A DNA stretch of 14,276 nt, taken from positions 1-14,276 of the forward strand of contig CAJUNI010000018.1 in NCBI GenBank assembly GCA_910587945.1, read 5' to 3'. The notes beneath the pieces were generated by a model. The model did not search any database. It had not been told where the DNA came from and saw only the letters and a program-made list of their open reading frames with translations. The position numbers and the translations under genes are program-made. Shown piece after piece: positions 12,294 to 14,276 of the stretch (positions are counted from its first letter, which is position 1; the number at the start of each line of letters is the position of its first letter). Source of the stretch: an uncultured Parvibacter sp. GTDB lineage: Bacteria > Actinomycetota > Coriobacteriia > Coriobacteriales > Eggerthellaceae.

Positions 12294-14276
12294 TTAGAGA
12301 TCAGCGTAGAGATCCTTCAAGCGAACCAGATGCTCGTAACGAGCCTTGGCTTCTTCCTCATTGGCCTCAAACAGTTCTTCCGCACGCTCGGGGAATTCCC
12401 GGGTGAGGCGGCTGTAGCGTGCCTCATTCATAAGGAAGTCGCGATAGCCACCCGCCGGCTCTTTAGAGTCCAGCGTGAATTTCTTGCCTTGAGGCGCCGC
12501 CGGGTTGAAGCGCAGCAGGTTCCAGTAACCACAATCCACCGCACGCTTCATCTCGGACTGGCATTGGGCCATACCGCCCTTAATAGAATGCATCTCACAG
12601 GGAGAGTAGCCAATAATGAGCGACGGTCCCGGATAAGCTTCCGCTTCCGTAATAGCCTTAATGGTTTGGCTTTGGTTGGCGCCCATGGCTACCTGAGCTA
12701 CATAGACATAACCATAGCTCATGGCTAGTTCCGCTAAGCTCTTCTTCTTGACGTCCTTGCCCGAGGCGGCAAACTGCGCCACCTGGCCAATGTTAGAGGC
12801 CTTAGAGGCTTGACCGCCGGTATTGGAATAGACCTCGGTGTCAAAGACGAAGATATTGACGTCTTTGCCAGAAGCCAGTACGTGATCCAAACCACCATAG
12901 CCAATGTCATAGGCCCAGCCGTCGCCGCCAAAGATCCAAACGGACTTCTTGGCCAGATAATCAGAGCCATCCAACACCGTTTGAGCAGCGGCAGCAAGCT
13001 CAGCATCTCCTGCTTCCAGGGCACCCTTGAGCTCAGCCACATAGGCATCAGCAGCGCGACGAGAAGCTGCGGCATCATTGAGAGATTCTTTCCACTCTTG
13101 GGCAGCCACCTTCAACGCCTCAGGAGCACTTGCCAAAGCTACCAGAGCTTCCGTATCTGCCAGCACTTTGCTCTGAGCTGCTTCATGGCCCAAAAGCATA
13201 CCCAGACCAAACTCAGCGTTGTCTTCGAAGAGCGAGTTACACCAAGCCGGGCCGCGCCCATCCTTATTGATGTTGTAAGGCGAGGTGGCAGCCGGACCGC
13301 CCCAGATTGAAGAACAACCCGTAGCGTTGGCCACAAACATGCGATCACCAAAGAGTTGCGTAACGAGGCGCGCATAGGAGGTCTCAGCACAACCTGCACA
13401 GGAGCCGGAGAACTCAAGGAGCGGCTCGCGGAACTGGCTTGCCTTGACGGTGGTGCCCTCCAGTTCGGGCTTGCGGCTTACTTCAGCCACACACCAGTCA
13501 AAGACAGGCTGCTGATCGAGGGTATCTGCGATGGGCTCCATAGCCAGTGAATTGGTCGGGCAGGTAGTAGCGCACAAGGTGCAACCCATGCAGTCCAGCG
13601 GGGAAATGGCGATGGTATAGGAAATGCCATCCATATTCTTGCCGCGTGCAGCCACCAGCTTCGTTTGCTCCGGAGCTGCCGCCGCTTCAGTTTCGGTTAA
13701 GGCGAAGGGACGAATGCAAGCATGGGGGCATACAAAGGAGCACTGATTGCACTGAATGCAGGTCTCCGGATTCCAGCTCGGCACCGTAACGGCAACGCCG
13801 CGCTTCTCATAAGCCGAAGCACCCAAGAGGAACTGACCATCCTCGTGACCCACAAACACCGATACTGGCAAAGAGTCGCCATCCATGCGGGACACCGGCT
13901 CCATGATTTCGGTCACCATCTTCACCAACGCAGGATCACCCGCCAGCGCAGCCGGAGCCTCATCGTCGGTGGCCGTAGCCCAGTCAGCCGGTACCTCTAC
14001 CTGACGATAGGCAGTGGCGCCCGCTTCGATGGCCTTGTGGTTCATATCTACCACGTCTTGGCCCTTCTTGAGGTAGGAACGGGTGGCCGCATCCTTCATA
14101 TAGGCAATGGCCTCTTCTTGGGGCATAACGGCCGCCAAAGAGAAGAACGCCGATTGTAAGATGGTGTTCGTGCGCTTACCCATGCCGATCTTGGCTGCCA
14201 AATCAATGGCGTCAATGGCATAGAGACGAATCTGGTTCTCGGCAATATAGCGCTTGGTTTCCGCATCCATTTGACG
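12294..14276 (-). CDS. nifJ: Pyruvate:ferredoxin (flavodoxin) oxidoreductase, C-terminal part (runs off the right edge)
   Basis: This is the C-terminal 660 residues of the roughly 1,180-residue single-chain enzyme that turns pyruvate and CoA into acetyl-CoA and CO2 while reducing ferredoxin. The frame is still open at base 14276, so the ATG at 14270 is internal. Counting from that Met, the linker before the ferredoxin domain shows YEKRG (154-158). The two-cluster ferredoxin domain follows, with CIQCNQCSFVCP (171-182) and CMGCTLCATTCP (227-238). The third cluster uses Cys291 and Cys294 (SCAGC), Cys319 (ATGCSS) and Cys558 (SPCEMHS). The thiamine diphosphate site is GGDGWAYDIG (448-457) with YSNTGG (481-486). 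All key residues are present. It is the central pyruvate enzyme of an anaerobe. The gene ends with its own terminator and converges on the D-Asp cassette. Confidence 0.97.
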   Translation of the reverse strand, partial: RQMDAETKRYIAENQIRLYAIDAIDLAAKIGMGKRTNTILQSAFFSLAAVMPQEEAIAYMKDAATRSYLKKGQDVVDMNHKAIEAGATAYRQVEVPADWATATDDEAPAALAGDPALVKMVTEIMEPVSRMDGDSLPVSVFVGHEDGQFLLGASAYEKRGVAVTVPSWNPETCIQCNQCSFVCPHACIRPFALTETEAAAAPEQTKLVAARGKNMDGISYTIAISPLDCMGCTLCATTCPTNSLAMEPIADTLDQQPVFDWCVAEVSRKPELEGTTVKASQFREPLLEFSGSCAGCAETSYARLVTQLFGDRMFVANATGCSSIWGGPAATSPYNINKDGRGPAWCNSLFEDNAEFGLGMLLGHEAAQSKVLADTEALVALASAPEALKVAAQEWKESLNDAAASRRAADAYVAELKGALEAGDAELAAAAQTVLDGSDYLAKKSVWIFGGDGWAYDIGYGGLDHVLASGKDVNIFVFDTEVYSNTGGQASKASNIGQVAQFAASGKDVKKKSLAELAMSYGYVYVAQVAMGANQSQTIKAITEAEAYPGPSLIIGYSPCEMHSIKGGMAQCQSEMKRAVDCGYWNLLRFNPAAPQGKKFTLDSKEPAGGYRDFLMNEARYSRLTREFPERAEELFEANEEEAKARYEHLVRLKDLYADL

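Noticed and set aside
12140..12406. Small plus-strand frame after the asparagine synthase
   Set aside because: It runs across the nifJ terminator hairpin and into the nifJ coding end, with no ribosome site of its own.

Overview
The window looks like a chromosomal segment from an anaerobic actinobacterium. My best guess is the class Coriobacteriia, in or near the Eggerthellales or a relative of moderate GC. The reasons are pyruvate:ferredoxin oxidoreductase and a flavodiiron protein (anaerobe), an actinobacterial-type class Ic aspartate aminotransferase, and a Tat-exported coiled-coil NlpC/P60 hydrolase of a kind common in that class. The placement is inferred from gene content, not from a search.

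Layout. Left end, minus strand: a tRNA-Tyr, tRNA-Thr, tRNA-Met, tuf operon reads out of the left edge. It has a near-consensus promoter at 1269-1297 and a terminator-like hairpin between the last tRNA and tuf. A gene-free stretch of about 540 bases with several inverted repeats separates it from a plus-strand cell-wall hydrolase (1862-2965). A bidirectional terminator follows. Then come two minus-strand genes, each with its own signals: a flavodiiron protein (fprA, 3084-4286) and a sodium/proline-type symporter (putP, 4619-6181). Diverging from putP is a plus-strand aspartate aminotransferase (6319-7617).

The most notable part is 7859-12140: three overlapping plus-strand genes for an ATP-grasp ligase of the D-aspartate ligase type, an aspartate racemase and a glutamine-dependent asparagine synthase. 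The first two overlap by 4 bases and the second and third by 16. This set matches the known Enterococcus faecium and Lactococcus pathway that makes D-Asp, attaches it to the peptidoglycan precursor as a side-chain bridge and amidates it to D-Asn. The upstream aspartate aminotransferase could supply L-Asp. The racemase and the synthase carry Ser/Pro-rich insertions that I would not expect in these families. The upstream leader is rich in inverted repeats, including two competing arms for one hairpin.

Right end, minus strand: the C-terminal 660 or so residues of pyruvate:ferredoxin oxidoreductase (nifJ) run off the right edge. Its terminator is shared with the end of the cassette. No insertion sequence, phage gene or CRISPR array is visible.
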